From assembly GCF_020740535.1 (NCBI RefSeq), contig NZ_CP082362.1, positions 7,127,501-7,191,500 on the forward strand: a DNA stretch of 64,000 nucleotides, given 5' to 3'. The translations under genes and the position numbers were made by a program. This DNA comes from Streptomyces profundus. GTDB lineage: Bacteria; Actinomycetota; Actinomycetes; Streptomycetales; Streptomycetaceae. Below are positions 17,735-31,017 of the stretch, in pieces. The notes under the pieces were generated by a model that was not told the DNA's origin, searched no databases, and worked only from the letters and a program-made list of their open reading frames with translations. Each line of letters opens with the position of its first letter. Position 1 is the stretch's first letter.

Positions 17735-20700
17735 ATGACCGAGCAGTCCAGGGCAGCGATGCTGGAACTGGTGCTGGCGCAGGCCACCGCCGTGCTGCGC
17801 GCCACCGACCCCGAAGCGTACGAGGACGGTTCCCCCGTCGAGGCCGACCGCCCGTTCCTGGCGGCCGGTCTCGACTCGCTGGGCCTGGTGCAACTGCACC
17901 GGCGGCTCACCGCCGAGCTGGGCGTGGAGCTGCCCGTCACCGTCGGCTTCGACCATCCGACGCCGGCCGCCCTCGCCCGCCACCTCGCGGGCGAGCCGGG
18001 CGAGCCGGCCGAACTGGGCGCGCCGTCCGTGGAGTTGGCGGACGGGGCCTCCGACGAGGCGCGGGGGCCCGGGAGTCGGACGGAGCCCATCGCCATCGTC
18101 GGCATCGGCTGCCGCTTCCCCGGCGGGGTGACCTCGCCCGAGGACCTGTGGCGGCTGCTGGCCGACGGCACCCACACCATCGGCGACTTCCCCACCGACC
18201 GCGGCTGGGACCTGGACCGCCTGCACGGTCCTGACCCGGGGGCGCCCGGCACCAGCTCCGTGCGGCGCGGCGGATTCCTGCCGGACGCCGCCGACTTCGA
18301 CGCCGACTTCTTCGGGATCAGTCCCAAGGAGGCCCTGGCCATGGACCCGCAGCAGCGGGTGCTGCTGGAGACCTGCTGGGAGGCGCTGGAACGCGCCGGC
18401 ATCGACCCCGACCGGCTGCGCGGCACCTCGTCGGGCGTCTTCATCGGCGTCGAACCACACGAGTACGGGCCCCGCACCCACGAGGCGCCCGACGGCATCG
18501 ACGGCTATCTGATGGCCGGCAACCTGCCCAGCGTCGTCTCGGGCCGGGTCGCCTACACCCTCGGCCTTGAGGGCCCCACGCTCACCGTCGACACCGCCTG
18601 CTCGGGCTCGCTCACCGCCCTCCATCTGGCGGTGCGCGCGCTGCGCGGCGGCGAGTGCGGCCTCGCGCTGGCCGGCGGCGTCACCGTCATCTCCAGCCCC
18701 GGCACCTTCACCACCTTCAGCCGCCAGGGCGGACTCGCCCCCGACGGGCGGATCAAGGCGTTCGCCGCCGGCGCCGACGGCACCAGCTTCGCCGAAGGCG
18801 CCGGCGTGTTCGTGCTGGCCCGCCTCGCCGACGCGCAGCGCGACGGGCACCCGGTGCTCGCCGTGATCCGGGGCACCGCCATCAACCAGGACGGCGCGTC
18901 CAACGGGCTGACCGCCCCCAACGGTCTCGCCCAACAGCGCGTCATCCGGCGGGCGTTGGCCGATGCCCGGCTCACGCCGACCGATGTCGACGCCGTCGAG
19001 GCGCATGGCACGGGCACCACGCTCGGCGACCCGGTCGAGGGCGGCGCGCTCGTCGCCGCCTACGGCGAAGGGCGCTCGCCCGAGACGCCGCTCTGGCTCG
19101 GCTCGGTGAAGTCCAACATCGGACACACCGGCGCGGCGGCCGGCGCCGCCGGCGTCATCAAGATGGTGCAGGCCCTGCGCCACTCGACCCTGCCGCGCAC
19201 CCTGCACGTCGACGCGCCGACCCCCCATGTCGACTGGTCCGCCGGCACCGTCAGGCTCCTCACCGAGCCGAGGGAATGGTCCCCGAACGGGCACCCGCGC
19301 CGCGCCGGGATCTCCTCCTTCGGCGCCAGCGGCACCAACGCGCACGTCGTCATCGAGGAGCCCCCGGCCGAGGCCAGGAGAACCCCCGAACCCGAAGGCC
19401 GGGAGCGGCCGTTGCCCCTGGTGCTCTCCGCCCAGGGGCGGGACGCGCTCCGCGCCAGGGCGAGCCGCCTGCTGGCCACCGTCGACACCGCCGCGCCGCT
19501 CGACCTCGCCTACACCGCCGCCACCGGGCGCGCCGCGCTGCGCGAGCGGGCCACCGTCGTCGCCGCCGACCGCGCCGAGCTGCGGCGGGCGCTGACCGCC
19601 CTCGCCCTCGGCGAGGACGCCCCCGGGCTGCGCACCGCAACCGCGCGCGCCACCGGCCGCACCGCGTTCCTCTTCACCGGGCAGGGCAGCCAACGCCCCG
19701 GCATGGGCCGTGAACTGGCCCGCGCCTTCCCGGTGTTCGCCCAGGCGCTCCAGCTGGCCGCCGACCATCTCGACCCCCACCTCGACGTGCCGCTCGGCGA
19801 GGTGCTCTTCGCCGAACCCGGCAGCCCCGAAGCCGCCCTGCTCGACCTGACCCGCTATGCCCAGGCCGCGCTCTTCGCCGTGGAGACCGCGCTCTTCCGG
19901 CTCCTGGAGTCCTGGGGCGTCACCCCGGCGCTGCTCGCCGGCCACTCCGTCGGCGAGATCGCCGCCGCGCACGCCGCCGGCGTCCTCACCCTCGCCGACG
20001 CCGCGCTGCTGGTCGGCGCGCGGGGCACGCTGATGCAGGAGCTGCCGGCCGGCGGCGCGATGGTCGCCGTCCAGGCCACCGAGGACGAGATCGCCGAGCA
20101 CCTCTCCGCCGAGGTGGCGCTCGCCGCCGTCAACGGCCCCAGGGCGGTCGTCCTGACCGGCGCGGCCGACGCGGTGGACGCCGTCGCCGCCCGCTTCGCC
20201 GAACAGGGGCGCAGGACCCGCGCGTTGAGCGTGTCGCACGCCTTCCACTCACCGCTGATGGACCCGATGCTCGACGCGTTCCGCCAGGTCGCCGAGACCC
20301 TCGACCACGCCCCGCCGCGCATCCCCGTGGTGTCCAACCTGACCGGCGGCGCCGTCGAGTCCTTCGACGCCGACCACTGGGTGCGGCATGTCCGCGAACC
20401 CGTGCGGTTCGCCGACGGCGTGCGCTGGCTGGCCGCCCAGGGCACCACCGCCTACCTCGAACTCGGCCCCGACGCCGTGCTGTCCGCGATGGCCCGCGAC
20501 ACCCTCTCCGACGACGAGCCGGAGGGCTCCGGCATCGCGTTCGCGGCGCTGCTGCGCGAAGGGCACGGCGAGGAACGCCAGTTGGTCACCGCCCTCGGCG
20601 TCGCCCACGCGCACGGGGTGCCCGTCGCCTGGGACCGGTTCTTCGCCGGGCGCGGCGCCCGCCGGATCGAGCTGCCCACCTATCCGTTCCAGCGCCGGCG

Positions 20701-23700
20701 CTACTGGCTGGACGGCGGGTCGAGCCGGCCCGACGGCCTCGCGCATCCGCTGCTGGACACCGCCGTCAGCCTCGCCGGCGCCGACGGGCTGGTGCTGACC
20801 GGCCGGCTCTCCGTCCGCGCCCAGCCCTGGATCGCCGACCATGTGATCGCCGGAACGGTGCTGCTGCCCGGCACCGCCCTCGTCGAGCTCGCCATCCGCG
20901 CCGGCGACGAGGCGGGGCACGGGGTGCTCGACGAGCTCACCCTGGAGACGCCGCTCGCCCTCGCCCCGGAAGGCGAGGCCGAACTCCAGGTCGTCGTCGG
21001 CGCGTTGGACGCCGCCGGCCGCCGCCCCGTGGAGATCCACTCCCGCGCCGCACGCGGCGGGCAGCCCTGGACCCGGCACGCCGGCGGCGTCCTCGCCGAA
21101 CACGCGGAACACGCGGAATGCGCCGAAGGGGCCACCGAGGGCGCCGAAGCCCAGGAGCCGTTCACCGACTGGCCGCCGCCCGGCGCCGAACCGCTGGACG
21201 TCGAAGGTCTCTACGCCCGCCAGGCCGCACAGGGCTACGGCTACGGGCCCGCGTTCCGCCGGGTCCGCGCCGCCTGGCGCCGGGGCGACGAGGTGTTCGC
21301 CGAACTCGCCCTGGACGAGGGGGCGGCCGACCGCTTCGGGCTCCATCCGGCGCTGCTGGACGCCTCGTTGCACGCCTTCGACGAGCCCACGGACGACGGC
21401 GGGGTCCGGCTCCCCTTCGCCTGGCTCGGCGTCGAACTGCACGCCACCGGAGCGACCGAGGTCCGCGCCCATGTGGTGCGGACAGGCCCCGACACGGTCT
21501 CCGTCCGGCTGGCCGACCCCGGCGGGGCGCCCGTCGCCACCGTCCGCTCCCTGGTGCAGCGGCCGTTGGGCGCGAACGCGGTGCCGGCGCCCGGCGCGCC
21601 CGCCGGCGCTCTGCTGCGCGTCGAGTGGACCGCGCCCCGCACCCCGCCGCGCGCCGACCTCCCCGGGGACCCGATCCCCCTGGCGCACCTGCCTCTGACC
21701 TTCCCCGGCAGCCCGCCCGAGGCCGCGCTGGCCGCCACCCGACACGTCCTTGACCTGCTGCGGGGCGCGCTGCGCGCGGACAGCGGGCTGGCGATCGTCA
21801 CCCGCGGGGCGACCGGCGACCCGGTGCTCGCGCCCACCTGGGCGTTGGTGCGCGCCGCGCAGGCCGAACACCCGGGCCGCTTCGTCCTCGTCGACACCGA
21901 CCGCGACGTGCCGGAGGGCGAACTCCGCGCCGCGCTCGCCACCGGCGAACCACAACTGGCCCTGCGCGACGGTACGGTGACGGTCCCTCGGCTGGTCAGG
22001 GCGCCGAAGCCCGACGAGCCAGGGCCGGCCCCCTGGGACCCGGACGGCACGGTGCTGATCACCGGCGGCACCGGCGGCCTCGGCGCGCTCGTCGCCCGCC
22101 ACCTGGTGACCCGGCACGGCGTGCGCAGGCCGCTGCTCACCAGCCGAAGCGGCCCGAACGCGCCAGGCGCCGCCGAACTGGCGGCGGAGCTGGCCGCTTC
22201 GGGCGCCGAGCCCACCGTCGCCGCCTGCGACATCGCCGACCGCGACGCCCTCGCCGCGCTGCTGGCGGCCATCCCCGCCGCGCATCCGCTGACCGCCGTG
22301 GTGCACGCCGCCGGCGTCATCGACGACGGGCTCATCGAGACACTCACCCCCGCCCAGCTCGACGCCGTCTTCCACGGCAAGGCGGCCGGCGCCTGGCAGT
22401 TGCACGAGCTGACCAGCGAACTGCCCCTGGCCGCCTTTGTGTTGTTCTCCTCGGCCGCCAGCACCCTGGAGTCGGCTGGCCAGGGCAACTACGCGGCGGC
22501 CAACGCCTTCCTCGACGCGCTCGCCGAACACCGCGCCGCCCAGGGCCTGCCGGCGACCTCGCTGGCCTGGAACCTGTGGGCCGGCGACGCCGGCATGGGG
22601 GCCCGCCTCGACGAGGTGACGCTCCGCCGCGCCGAACGCTCCGGACTGCCCGCCCTCAGCGCCCAGGACAACCTCGCCCTCCTCGACCAGGCCCTCGCCA
22701 CCGAAACGCCCGTGCTGGTGCCGCTGGGCCTGGACCCGGTCGCGCTCCGCGCCCGCCCCGAAGGGGTGCCGCCGCTGCTGCGCGGCCTGGTCCGCGCCCG
22801 CGCCCGCCGGCAGGCCGCGGCCACCACGCCGGCCGGCGCCGACGGCGGGCTCGCCGCCCGCCTCGCCGGGAAGCCCGAGGCCGAACGCGCCCGCACCGTC
22901 CTGGACCTGGTCCGCGCCAGGATCGCCACCGTCCTCGGCCACGACCAGGCCACCGCGATCGATCCCGACCGCGCGTTCACCGAGCTGGGCTTCGACTCCC
23001 TCGCCGCCGTCGAACTGCGCAACGCGCTCAGCTCGGCCACCGGACTCCGGCTCACCTCCACCCTGATCTTCGACCATCCGACGCCCCGGGCCCTCGCCGC
23101 CCATGTCCTCGCCAAGGCCGGCGACCAGCCCGAGCCGACCGCCGCGAGAACCAGGACGGCGGCCCGGGCGACGACCGACGAACCCATCGCCATCGTCGCG
23201 ATGGCCTGCCGCTACCCCGGCGGGGTGAGCTCCCCCGAGGACCTGTGGCGGCTGGTCGCCGAGGGCACCGACGCGATCGGCCCGTTCCCCGAGGACCGGG
23301 GCTGGCACACCGAGGAGATCTACGACCCCGAACCCGGCCGGCAGGGCCGCACCTACACCCGCGACGGCGGGTTCCTCCACGACGCCGCCGCGTTCGACCC
23401 CGCCTTCTTCGGCATCAGCCCGCTGGAGGCCCAGGCGATGGACCCCCAGCAGCGCCTCCTCCTCGAAGTCGCCTGGGAGGCCGTCGAACGCGGCGGGATC
23501 GACCCGACCTCGCTGAAGGGCAGCCCCACCGGCGTCTTCGCCGGCGTGATGTACCACGACTGGGCGCCGCGCTCGGGCACCGTCTCCGAGGACCTCGCCG
23601 GCTTCACCGCCGCCGGCACCCTCGGCAGCGTCGCCTCGGGCCGCATCGCCTACACCCTCGGCCTCGAAGGTCCGGCGATCACCCTCGACACCGCCTGCTC

Positions 23701-26700
23701 CTCCTCCCTGGTCGCGCTGCACTGGGCGATGCGGTCCCTGCGCCAGGGCGAGTGCTCCCTGGCGCTGGCTGGCGGCGTCACCGTGATGGCCACCCCGGAG
23801 ACCTTCGTCGGCATGAGCCTGCAACGCGGCCTCGCCGCCGACGGCCGCTGCAAGGCGTACGGGGCCTCGGCCGACGGCACCGGCTGGGCCGAGGGCGCCG
23901 GGCTGCTGTTGCTGGAACGCCTCTCCGACGCGCGCCGCGCCGGCCATCCGGTGCTCGCCGTGGTGCGCGGCTCGGCCGTCAACCAGGACGGCGCGTCCAA
24001 CGGGATGGCCGCCCCCAACGGGCCCGCCCAACAGCGCGTCATCCGGCAGGCGTTGGCCCAGGCCGGGCTCACCACCGCCGACGTCGACGCCGTCGAGGGC
24101 CATGGCACCGGCACCACCCTCGGCGACCCGATCGAGGCCCAGGCGCTGATGGCCACCTACGGTCAGGACCGGGCGGACGGCGACCCGCTGTGGCTCGGCT
24201 CGATCAAGTCCAACCTCGGGCACACCCAGGCAGCCGCCGGCGTCGCCGGCGTGATCAAGATGGTGCAGGCCCTGCGGCACGGCGTGCTCCCCGCCACCCT
24301 GCACGCCGCCACGCCGTCCCCGCACATCGACTGGACCGAGGGCGCCGTCGAGCTCCTCACCGAGCCGAGGGACTGGTCCCCGAACGGTCACCCGCGCCGC
24401 GCCGGGGTCTCCTCGTTCGGCGTCAGCGGCACCAACGCCCATGTGATCGTCGAGGAGGCCCCGCCCGCGGGCCCCCGTGAACCACGGGGCGCCCGGCCGC
24501 CGATCCTGCCGCTGACCGTCTCGGCCGCCACCCCCGAGGCGCTGCGCGCCCAGGCCACGCTCCTCGCCACCCAGCTGCGCGACCACGACGAGCCGGACGA
24601 ACTCGATGTCGCCGCCTCCCTCGCCGGCGGGCGCGCCGCGCTGGAACACCGCGCCGTGATCGTCGACGCCGACCGCGCCGGGCTGCTCGCCGGGCTCGAC
24701 GCGCTGGCCGCGGGCGCCACCCCGGGCAACGTGGTGCGCGGCGCGCGGCGTGGCGACCCCAGGGCCGTCCTCCTCTTCCCGGGGCAGGGCTCCCAGTGGG
24801 CCGGCATGGGCCTCGAACTGCTGGACCACTCGCCGGCGTTCGCCACCCGGATCGGCGAGTGCGCCAAGGCCCTGGAACCGTATGTCTCCTGGGACCTCGT
24901 CGAGGTGCTGCGCGCCGCCCCCGGCGCGCCGCCGCTGGACGCCGTCGACGTGGTGCAGCCCGTGCTCTGGGCCGTGCTGGTCTCGCTGGCCGAGACCTGG
25001 CGCGCAGCCGGCGTCGAACCGGCCGCCGTCGTCGGCCACTCGCAGGGCGAGATCGCCGCCGCCTGCGTCGCCGGCGCCCTGTCCCTGGAGGACGGCGCCC
25101 GCGTCGTCGCACTGCGCAGCCGCGTCATCCGGCAGGACCTCGCCGGGCGCGGCGCCATGCTGTCCGTCGCGCTCTCAGCCGACGCCGTCACCCCACACCT
25201 CGACGCGTTCGGCCTCCAACTGGCCGTCGTCAACGGCCCCTCCTCCGTCGTGGTGTGCGGCGACCCGGCGGCCGTCGACGCCCTGCGGGCCCGCCTGGAA
25301 GGCGACGGCGTCCAGGCCCGCCGCATCCCCGTGGACTACGCCTCCCACTCGGTCTTCGTCGAGGAGATACGCGAACGGCTCCTGGCCGAGCTGGGCGAGC
25401 TGACGCCCCGCACCGCGACCGTCCCCTTCTACTCCACCGTCACCGCCGGGCCGCTGGACACCGCCGGCCTGGACGCCGGCTACTGGTACGCCAACCTGCG
25501 GCAGCCCGTCAGATTCGAGGAGACCAGCAGGGCGCTGCTCGCCGACGGGTTCGAGATCTTCATCGAGGCCAGCCCGCACCCCGGGCTGCTCGCCGGGCTC
25601 GGCGAGACCGCCGAGTCCGCCGGGGTCGCCGCCCAGCTGGTCGCCACCCTGCGCCGCGACGCGGGCGGCCCCCGCCAGTTCCTCACCGCGCTCGCCGAGG
25701 CGTGGGTGCGGGGCGCCGGCGTCGACTGGGCCGGGGTCTTCGAAGGAGCCGGCGCCCGCCGCGTCGACCTGCCGACCTACCCGTTCCAGCGCCGCCGCTA
25801 CTGGCTGGACGTCACCGAACGCGCCGGTGACGCGGTGGACTTCGGCCAGCTGCCGACGGACCACCCGCTGCTCGGCTCGGCCGTGCCTCTCGCCGGCGCC
25901 GGCGGCGTGCTGCTCACCGGCCGGCTGTCGCTGGCCGCCCAGCGCTGGCTCGCCGACCACCGCGTCGACGGCGCCGCGCTCTTCCCCGGCAGCGGCTTCG
26001 TGGAGCTGGCCGTCCGCGCGGGCGACGAGGTCGGCCGGGGCCGGGTCACCGAGCTCACACTTGAGGCGCCGCTCGTCCTCCCCGAACGCGGCGGCGTCGC
26101 CATCCAGGCCGTGGTGGACGCCGAGCTGACCGGCGTCTCGATCCACTCAAGGCCGGAGGGTGCCGCGCCCGACATCCCCTGGACCCGGCACGCCCACGGC
26201 ACCATCGGCGACGCGGGACCCGACCCGGTGCCGTCCCCCACGCCCTGGCCCCCCGCCGACGCCCACCCCGTGGACCTCACCGGCCTCTACACGCCGTCAG
26301 CCGAGCAACGCCTGCGCTACGGGCCGGCCTTCCAGGGGCTGCGCGCCGCCTGGCGGTCCGCCGACTCCGTCCACGCCGAGATCGCGCTGCCCGAGCCGGT
26401 CGCCGCCGACGCCGCCGCGTTCGGCCTGCACCCGGCCGCGCTCGACGCCGCGCTACACGCCACCGCCCTGCTGGCCACCGACCCCGAACGGGTCACCCTC
26501 CCGTTCGCCTGGACGGGGATCGACCTGCACGCCTCGGGCTCCGCCGAGCTCCGGCTGACGATGACCCGCCTCGGCGAGGACGCGTACACGCTGCGCCTCA
26601 CCGATCCCGCCGGCCGGCCCGTCGCCACCGTCGACTCCCTCGTCCTGCGGCCGGTCGACGAGGGCCAGCCCCCCGTTTCCGGCAGTGACGACCTGTTCGA

Positions 26701-28336
26701 ACTGGTCTGGACCCCGGCGAGCCCGCAGGGCCCCGCCCGCCCCGCCGTGACGCACCGCCCCCCGGCCGGCACCACAGCGGAGGCGGTGCACGCCACGACC
26801 GCCTCCGTGCTGGCCCGGCTGGCCGACTGGCTGACCGAGGGGCCCGACGACGACACCACGCTCGCCGTCGTCACCAGGGGCGCCGTCTCCGTCGCCGGCG
26901 AGGACGTCGTCGACCTGGCCGGCGCCGCCGTCTGGGGGCTGGTCCGCAGCGCCCAGACGGAACACCCGGGACGTGTCGTGCTGATCGACCTCGATCCCGC
27001 CGACGACGACCCCGCCGAACCCGATCTCGGCCCGGCCCTCGCCACCGGCGAACCCCAGCTCGCGCTCCGCGCCGGCGTCCCGCACCGCCCGCGCCTCGTC
27101 CGGGCCGCCGACGCCGGCGGCAGCCCCGCCACCGTCTTCGGGGAGCGGCCCGGCACCGTGCTGATCACCGGCGGCACCGGCACCCTGGGCGCGCTGGTCG
27201 CCCGCCATCTCGTCACCGCGCACGGCGTCACCGATCTGCTGCTCACCAGCCGTCGTGGCCCCCAGGCGCCGGGAGCCGCCGAACTGGCCGCCGAACTCAC
27301 GGCGCTGGGCGCCCGCGTCGAGGTGGTCGCCTGCGACGCCGCCGACCGCGCCGCGCTGGCCGCCACCCTCGCCGGCCGCACCCTCGCCGGCGTCGTGCAC
27401 ACCGCGGGCGTCCTCGACGACGCGACCATCACCTCGCTCACCCAGGGGCGGCTGGCCACCGTGCTGCGGCCCAAGGTCGACGCGGCGCTGAACCTGCACC
27501 AGCTCACCGCGGACCAGGACCTCTCCGCCTTCGTGCTGTTCTCCTCGGCCGCCGGCGTCACCGGCGGTGCGGGCCAGGGCAACTACGCCGCCGCCAACAC
27601 CTTCCTCGACGGCCTCGCCGCGCACCGCCGCGCCCACGGGCTCGCCGCCCAGTCCCTCGCCTGGGGCCTATGGGCCGAGGCCAGCGGCATGACGGGCGCG
27701 CTCGCCGCCGCCGACATCGCCGGCATGCGGCGCGACGGAGTGCTGCCCATCGCCTCCGCCGAGGGCCTGGCGCTGCTGGACGCGGCCGGCGCCAGCGACC
27801 GCGCGTTCCTCGCCCCGATCCGGCTCGACCTGACCGGACAGCGCCGCGCGGACGTGCCCTATCCGCTGCGCGATCTGGTGCGAGGGCCCGCCCGCCGCGC
27901 CGCCGACCAGGCCACCGCCACCCAGGAACCCGCCGAGAGCCTCGGCGAACGGCTCGCCGGGCTCTCGCCGGCCCGCCGCGAGGCCGCCCTGCTCGACATC
28001 GTCCGCACCCAGGCCGCCGCCACCCTCGGCTTCGCCGGCGCCGACGAGGTCGACGCCGAACGGTCGTTCCGCGACATGGGCTTCGACTCGCTCGCCGCCG
28101 TCCGCTTCCGCAACGCCCTCAGCGAGACCGTCGGCGAACGCCTGCCGGCCACCCTCGTCTTCGACCACCCCACGGCGCTCGCCCTCGCCCGCCACCTGCT
28201 GGACGAACTGGCGGCCGAAGAGCCCGAGCCCGCCCAGGAGACGGCCGACGACGGGGCGGACCGCGCCGCCGAGATCCAGGGCATGAGCCTGGCCGAACTC
28301 CTCCGCACCGCGCAACGATCGGGAGAACCCACATGA
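17735..28336 (+). CDS. Type I modular PKS: loading ACP plus two extension modules
   Basis: First ring-building PKS, 3,533 residues. It begins directly with an ACP (serine near base 17874, GLDSLGL) and has no loading KS, AT or adenylation domain. It must therefore receive its starter from a separate enzyme, consistent with the VinK-like gene nearby. Module 1: KS (18085-19370, DTACSGS), AT (19660-20560, HAFH, malonyl), DH (H in [13 protein letters not shown]), KR (IDD, B-type), ACP. Module 2: KS (23175-24450), AT (24760-25660, GHSQGE and YASH at 25337, methylmalonyl), DH, KR (LDD, B-type), ACP. Products should be a plain and then a methyl-branched double bond. ATG at 17735 follows GGAG. The stop overlaps the next start (ATGA). 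The acidic C-terminal tail ([16 protein letters not shown]) is a likely docking segment. Confidence 0.95.
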   Translation: MTEQSRAAMLELVLAQATAVLRATDPEAYEDGSPVEADRPFLAAGLDSLGLVQLHRRLTAELGVELPVTVGFDHPTPAALARHLAGEPGEPAELGAPSVELADGASDEARGPGSRTEPIAIVGIGCRFPGGVTSPEDLWRLLADGTHTIGDFPTDRGWDLDRLHGPDPGAPGTSSVRRGGFLPDAADFDADFFGISPKEALAMDPQQRVLLETCWEALERAGIDPDRLRGTSSGVFIGVEPHEYGPRTHEAPDGIDGYLMAGNLPSVVSGRVAYTLGLEGPTLTVDTACSGSLTALHLAVRALRGGECGLALAGGVTVISSPGTFTTFSRQGGLAPDGRIKAFAAGADGTSFAEGAGVFVLARLADAQRDGHPVLAVIRGTAINQDGASNGLTAPNGLAQQRVIRRALADARLTPTDVDAVEAHGTGTTLGDPVEGGALVAAYGEGRSPETPLWLGSVKSNIGHTGAAAGAAGVIKMVQALRHSTLPRTLHVDAPTPHVDWSAGTVRLLTEPREWSPNGHPRRAGISSFGASGTNAHVVIEEPPAEARRTPEPEGRERPLPLVLSAQGRDALRARASRLLATVDTAAPLDLAYTAATGRAALRERATVVAADRAELRRALTALALGEDAPGLRTATARATGRTAFLFTGQGSQRPGMGRELARAFPVFAQALQLAADHLDPHLDVPLGEVLFAEPGSPEAALLDLTRYAQAALFAVETALFRLLESWGVTPALLAGHSVGEIAAAHAAGVLTLADAALLVGARGTLMQELPAGGAMVAVQATEDEIAEHLSAEVALAAVNGPRAVVLTGAADAVDAVAARFAEQGRRTRALSVSHAFHSPLMDPMLDAFRQVAETLDHAPPRIPVVSNLTGGAVESFDADHWVRHVREPVRFADGVRWLAAQGTTAYLELGPDAVLSAMARDTLSDDEPEGSGIAFAALLREGHGEERQLVTALGVAHAHGVPVAWDRFFAGRGARRIELPTYPFQRRRYWLDGGSSRPDGLAHPLLDTAVSLAGADGLVLTGRLSVRAQPWIADHVIAGTVLLPGTALVELAIRAGDEAGHGVLDELTLETPLALAPEGEAELQVVVGALDAAGRRPVEIHSRAARGGQPWTRHAGGVLAEHAEHAECAEGATEGAEAQEPFTDWPPPGAEPLDVEGLYARQAAQGYGYGPAFRRVRAAWRRGDEVFAELALDEGAADRFGLHPALLDASLHAFDEPTDDGGVRLPFAWLGVELHATGATEVRAHVVRTGPDTVSVRLADPGGAPVATVRSLVQRPLGANAVPAPGAPAGALLRVEWTAPRTPPRADLPGDPIPLAHLPLTFPGSPPEAALAATRHVLDLLRGALRADSGLAIVTRGATGDPVLAPTWALVRAAQAEHPGRFVLVDTDRDVPEGELRAALATGEPQLALRDGTVTVPRLVRAPKPDEPGPAPWDPDGTVLITGGTGGLGALVARHLVTRHGVRRPLLTSRSGPNAPGAAELAAELAASGAEPTVAACDIADRDALAALLAAIPAAHPLTAVVHAAGVIDDGLIETLTPAQLDAVFHGKAAGAWQLHELTSELPLAAFVLFSSAASTLESAGQGNYAAANAFLDALAEHRAAQGLPATSLAWNLWAGDAGMGARLDEVTLRRAERSGLPALSAQDNLALLDQALATETPVLVPLGLDPVALRARPEGVPPLLRGLVRARARRQAAATTPAGADGGLAARLAGKPEAERARTVLDLVRARIATVLGHDQATAIDPDRAFTELGFDSLAAVELRNALSSATGLRLTSTLIFDHPTPRALAAHVLAKAGDQPEPTAARTRTAARATTDEPIAIVAMACRYPGGVSSPEDLWRLVAEGTDAIGPFPEDRGWHTEEIYDPEPGRQGRTYTRDGGFLHDAAAFDPAFFGISPLEAQAMDPQQRLLLEVAWEAVERGGIDPTSLKGSPTGVFAGVMYHDWAPRSGTVSEDLAGFTAAGTLGSVASGRIAYTLGLEGPAITLDTACSSSLVALHWAMRSLRQGECSLALAGGVTVMATPETFVGMSLQRGLAADGRCKAYGASADGTGWAEGAGLLLLERLSDARRAGHPVLAVVRGSAVNQDGASNGMAAPNGPAQQRVIRQALAQAGLTTADVDAVEGHGTGTTLGDPIEAQALMATYGQDRADGDPLWLGSIKSNLGHTQAAAGVAGVIKMVQALRHGVLPATLHAATPSPHIDWTEGAVELLTEPRDWSPNGHPRRAGVSSFGVSGTNAHVIVEEAPPAGPREPRGARPPILPLTVSAATPEALRAQATLLATQLRDHDEPDELDVAASLAGGRAALEHRAVIVDADRAGLLAGLDALAAGATPGNVVRGARRGDPRAVLLFPGQGSQWAGMGLELLDHSPAFATRIGECAKALEPYVSWDLVEVLRAAPGAPPLDAVDVVQPVLWAVLVSLAETWRAAGVEPAAVVGHSQGEIAAACVAGALSLEDGARVVALRSRVIRQDLAGRGAMLSVALSADAVTPHLDAFGLQLAVVNGPSSVVVCGDPAAVDALRARLEGDGVQARRIPVDYASHSVFVEEIRERLLAELGELTPRTATVPFYSTVTAGPLDTAGLDAGYWYANLRQPVRFEETSRALLADGFEIFIEASPHPGLLAGLGETAESAGVAAQLVATLRRDAGGPRQFLTALAEAWVRGAGVDWAGVFEGAGARRVDLPTYPFQRRRYWLDVTERAGDAVDFGQLPTDHPLLGSAVPLAGAGGVLLTGRLSLAAQRWLADHRVDGAALFPGSGFVELAVRAGDEVGRGRVTELTLEAPLVLPERGGVAIQAVVDAELTGVSIHSRPEGAAPDIPWTRHAHGTIGDAGPDPVPSPTPWPPADAHPVDLTGLYTPSAEQRLRYGPAFQGLRAAWRSADSVHAEIALPEPVAADAAAFGLHPAALDAALHATALLATDPERVTLPFAWTGIDLHASGSAELRLTMTRLGEDAYTLRLTDPAGRPVATVDSLVLRPVDEGQPPVSGSDDLFELVWTPASPQGPARPAVTHRPPAGTTAEAVHATTASVLARLADWLTEGPDDDTTLAVVTRGAVSVAGEDVVDLAGAAVWGLVRSAQTEHPGRVVLIDLDPADDDPAEPDLGPALATGEPQLALRAGVPHRPRLVRAADAGGSPATVFGERPGTVLITGGTGTLGALVARHLVTAHGVTDLLLTSRRGPQAPGAAELAAELTALGARVEVVACDAADRAALAATLAGRTLAGVVHTAGVLDDATITSLTQGRLATVLRPKVDAALNLHQLTADQDLSAFVLFSSAAGVTGGAGQGNYAAANTFLDGLAAHRRAHGLAAQSLAWGLWAEASGMTGALAAADIAGMRRDGVLPIASAEGLALLDAAGASDRAFLAPIRLDLTGQRRADVPYPLRDLVRGPARRAADQATATQEPAESLGERLAGLSPARREAALLDIVRTQAAATLGFAGADEVDAERSFRDMGFDSLAAVRFRNALSETVGERLPATLVFDHPTALALARHLLDELAAEEPEPAQETADDGADRAAEIQGMSLAELLRTAQRSGEPT

Positions 28337-28896
28337 CCCAGCTGCTCGACGACACCGGAGAACGCGTCCACACCACCGACGAGGAACTGCTGCACCGGGT
28401 GCTGACCCCCTACCGGGCCAAGCGGTGCGAGTACCTCACCTCGGCCACGGTCACCGCCAAGGGCGACCCACGCGACGGCGGACGTCTCGGCGCCGCCTGC
28501 ACGTTCCTGATCCCCGAGTCCTGCTATATCGACGACACCGGGCACTTCAACTCCGTCGAGTTCAACATCTGCTTCAACCAGATGGCCTACTACCTGATGG
28601 CCAAGTCCGTGAAGGAGTCGCTCGTCGCGCCCTTCTCCCACTGGACGCTCGACCAGTTCTGGACCAGGCAGCTCGCCGACGTGTTCATCACCGACTTCCG
28701 CAGCAGCTTCCGCAGCGCCATGCGGGGCCGCCACTTCCGGGGCGAGATCGAGATCGTCGACATCGCCGAGTGGGACGGCAACGACCTGCGCGACCCCCTG
28801 ATCATCCTGCGGACCCTGTGCCGCTACTGGGACGAGCACGGCGGCGAGAGCACCGGGGAGATCGCCGCCGCCATCACCAACCCGCCGACGAACTGA
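28333..28896 (+). CDS. FcoT/CmiS1-like hot-dog enzyme, glycine addition and thioester hydrolysis
   Basis: Protein of 187 residues resembling mycobacterial FcoT (Rv0098) and ScoD/CmiS1 relatives. The signature [19 protein letters not shown] (residues about 70-88) closely matches the FcoT segment as I recall it, and [12 protein letters not shown] near the C-terminus also fits. In cremimycin, CmiS1 adds glycine to the beta carbon of an enoyl thioester and releases the N-carboxymethyl beta-amino acid; the same role is inferred here. The ATG overlaps the PKS stop (ATGA) and follows GGGAG, so translation is probably coupled. A glycine oxidase in the same operon would complete the reaction. Upstream in-frame ATGs lie inside the PKS and were rejected. 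Confidence 0.88.
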   Translation: MTQLLDDTGERVHTTDEELLHRVLTPYRAKRCEYLTSATVTAKGDPRDGGRLGAACTFLIPESCYIDDTGHFNSVEFNICFNQMAYYLMAKSVKESLVAPFSHWTLDQFWTRQLADVFITDFRSSFRSAMRGRHFRGEIEIVDIAEWDGNDLRDPLIILRTLCRYWDEHGGESTGEIAAAITNPPTN

Positions 28897-28923
28897 CCAC
28901 CGGGCGCAGCGGAGGAAGCGACG

Positions 28924-31017
28924 ATGAGCAACACGGAAAGGTCAGGCCAGCCCGAGGACGTCCAGCGGGTCGACATCGACCACATCTACCGCCGGCTCGC
29001 CGATCGCGGCCTGCGCTACGGCCCCGCCTTCCGGGGCCTGCGCGCCGTCTGGTCGCACGGCGACGAGGTCTACGCCGAGGCCGAGCTGGACGGCCAGCGC
29101 GGCGGCGACGGCGAATACCACCTGCACCCGGCGCTCTTCGACGCGGCGCTCCAGTCCGCGCTGGTCCCGGGCCTGGACAGCGAGAGCAGCACCTTCCTGC
29201 CCTTCGCGCTGCGCGGGGTGCGCCTGCACCGGGCCGGCGCCCGCGCCGTCAACGTCCACACCGTGCCGGGCGACGACGGGGTCGTCTCCCTCGCCCTCAC
29301 CGGCCAGGACGGCGACCCCGTCGCCACCGTCGCCAGCCTGGTCCGCCGGCCCGTCACCGCCGACCAGCTCGACGCCGCCGTCCGCCGCACCCAGCTGCTG
29401 CGCGTCCGCTGGAAGCCCGTCGAACAGCCGGCGGCCGGCGCCGACCAGCGGCGCTGGGCGTTCCTCGGCACCGACCACATCGGCCTGACCGGCGCGCTGA
29501 AGGCCATGCCCCGGCCCTTCGACTCCTTCCCCTCGCTGCGCGCCCTCGACGCCGCGCTCCGCGCCAAGGCCCCCGTGCCCGACGTGTTCGTCGTGTCCTG
29601 CACGGATCAGGACTCGGCCGCCCAGGCGGTGGCCCAACGCGCCCTGATGCTGGTGCAGGAGTGGCTCGCCGACGACCGCCTCGCCACGGCCCGGCTCGTC
29701 CTGGTCTCCAGCGGCGCCGTCGCCACCCGCGCCGACGACCCCCTCTCCGACGTGTCGGGCGCCGCCGTCTGGGGCCTGCTCCGCAGCGCCCAGGCCGAAC
29801 ACCCGGGCCGCTTCGTCCTGGTCGACATCGACGACCCCGAGGACGCCGAACGCTCCCTCGCCGCAGCCGTGGCCAGCGGCGAGCCCCAACTCGCCGTGCG
29901 ACGGGGTGCGTTGCTCCGGCCGCGGCTGGCCCGCAGCCAGCCGCCGGCCAAACGCCCCGCGCTCACCGGCACCGTCCTGCTCACCGGCGGCACCGGCGCC
30001 CTCGGCCGGCTGGTCGCCCGGCACCTGGTCACCGCGCATGACGTCGAGCACCTGGTGCTGCTCAGCCGGCGCGGCCCCCAAGCCCCTGGCGCCACCGAAC
30101 TCAGCGCCGAACTCACCGCGTCGGGCGCCCGGGTCTCCCTCGTCGCCTGCGACGTGGCGGACCGGACCGCCCTGGAGAGGGCCCTCGCCGACCTCCCCGC
30201 GCCGTCCGCCGTCATCCACGCCGCCGGCACGCTCGCCGACGCGGCCGTGGAGACGTTGACGCCCGGCCGGCTGGACAAGGTGCTCCGCCCCAAGGTCGAC
30301 GCCGCGCTCCATCTGCACGAGCTGATCTCCGACCCCGCTTGCGCGTTCGTCGTGTTCTCCTCGGTGGCCGGGCTGATCGGCAACCAGGGGCAGGCCAACT
30401 ACGCGGCGGCCAACGCCGTGTTGGACGCGCTCGCGCACCACCGCCGCACCCTCGGGCTGCACGGGGTCTCCCTGGCCTGGGGCCTGTGGGAGGGCGACGA
30501 CGGCATGGGCGCCGCGCTCTCCGCCTCCGACCTCGCCCGCATCGGCCGCTCAGGACTCGCGCCGCTCGCCCCCGAGCAGGGCCTGGCACTCCTCGACGCC
30601 GCGTTCGCCACCGACGAGGCGCTCCTCGCCCCCGTCCGGCTGAACGAGGCCCGTCTCACCGGCGAGGTGCCGCCGGTGCTGGCCGAGCTGGCGCCGGCCC
30701 GCCCGGGACCGCCCACCGCGACCGACACGCTGCGCGGCCGGCTCGCCGAACTGCCCGAGGCCGAACACGAGGCGGCCGTCCTGGAGTTCGTCCGCACCGC
30801 GGTCGCCGCCGTGCTCGGCTTCGACGGACCGGAAGACGTCGTCCCCGACCGGGAGTTCGGCTCGGTCGGCCTGGACTCCATCGGCAACCTCGAACTCAGC
30901 CGCCGGCTCTCCGCCGGCGTCGGCAGCCGGCTCCCCGCCACCCTCGCGTTCGACCATCCGACGCCCGCCGGGCTCGCCGCCCATCTGCGCCGACTCGTCA
31001 GGGAGAGTGCACGATGA
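28924..31017 (+). CDS. Partial PKS module: C-terminal half of DH, then KR and ACP, no KS or AT
   Basis: PKS fragment of 697 residues. It starts 15-20 residues before the second hot-dog of a DH ([19 protein letters not shown], near 17-35) and includes the catalytic-Asp motif [10 protein letters not shown] (near 68-77). It then has a full KR ([11 protein letters not shown] near 350; LAD where B-type KRs have LDD; Ser-Tyr-Asn residues in FSSVAG and GQANYAAAN) and an ACP ([10 protein letters not shown] near 650). It lacks the DH half with the catalytic His, and has no KS or AT. Exactly those parts end the minus-strand PKS at 32240, so the two proteins probably form one module together. ATG at 28924 follows GGAGGAAG at ideal spacing, and the stop overlaps the glycine oxidase start (ATGA). 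It shows no sign of decay. Confidence 0.93.
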   Translation: MSNTERSGQPEDVQRVDIDHIYRRLADRGLRYGPAFRGLRAVWSHGDEVYAEAELDGQRGGDGEYHLHPALFDAALQSALVPGLDSESSTFLPFALRGVRLHRAGARAVNVHTVPGDDGVVSLALTGQDGDPVATVASLVRRPVTADQLDAAVRRTQLLRVRWKPVEQPAAGADQRRWAFLGTDHIGLTGALKAMPRPFDSFPSLRALDAALRAKAPVPDVFVVSCTDQDSAAQAVAQRALMLVQEWLADDRLATARLVLVSSGAVATRADDPLSDVSGAAVWGLLRSAQAEHPGRFVLVDIDDPEDAERSLAAAVASGEPQLAVRRGALLRPRLARSQPPAKRPALTGTVLLTGGTGALGRLVARHLVTAHDVEHLVLLSRRGPQAPGATELSAELTASGARVSLVACDVADRTALERALADLPAPSAVIHAAGTLADAAVETLTPGRLDKVLRPKVDAALHLHELISDPACAFVVFSSVAGLIGNQGQANYAAANAVLDALAHHRRTLGLHGVSLAWGLWEGDDGMGAALSASDLARIGRSGLAPLAPEQGLALLDAAFATDEALLAPVRLNEARLTGEVPPVLAELAPARPGPPTATDTLRGRLAELPEAEHEAAVLEFVRTAVAAVLGFDGPEDVVPDREFGSVGLDSIGNLELSRRLSAGVGSRLPATLAFDHPTPAGLAAHLRRLVRESAR

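Noticed and set aside
17549..20248. Long minus-strand frame antisense to the loading PKS
   Set aside because: Shadow of the real PKS frame; no start signal and no domain.
28924..31017. Reading the DH-KR-ACP gene as a decayed PKS pseudogene
   Set aside because: It has an intact frame, an ideal ribosome-binding site, coupled translation to the next gene, full KR and ACP active-site residues, and an exact partner at 32240.
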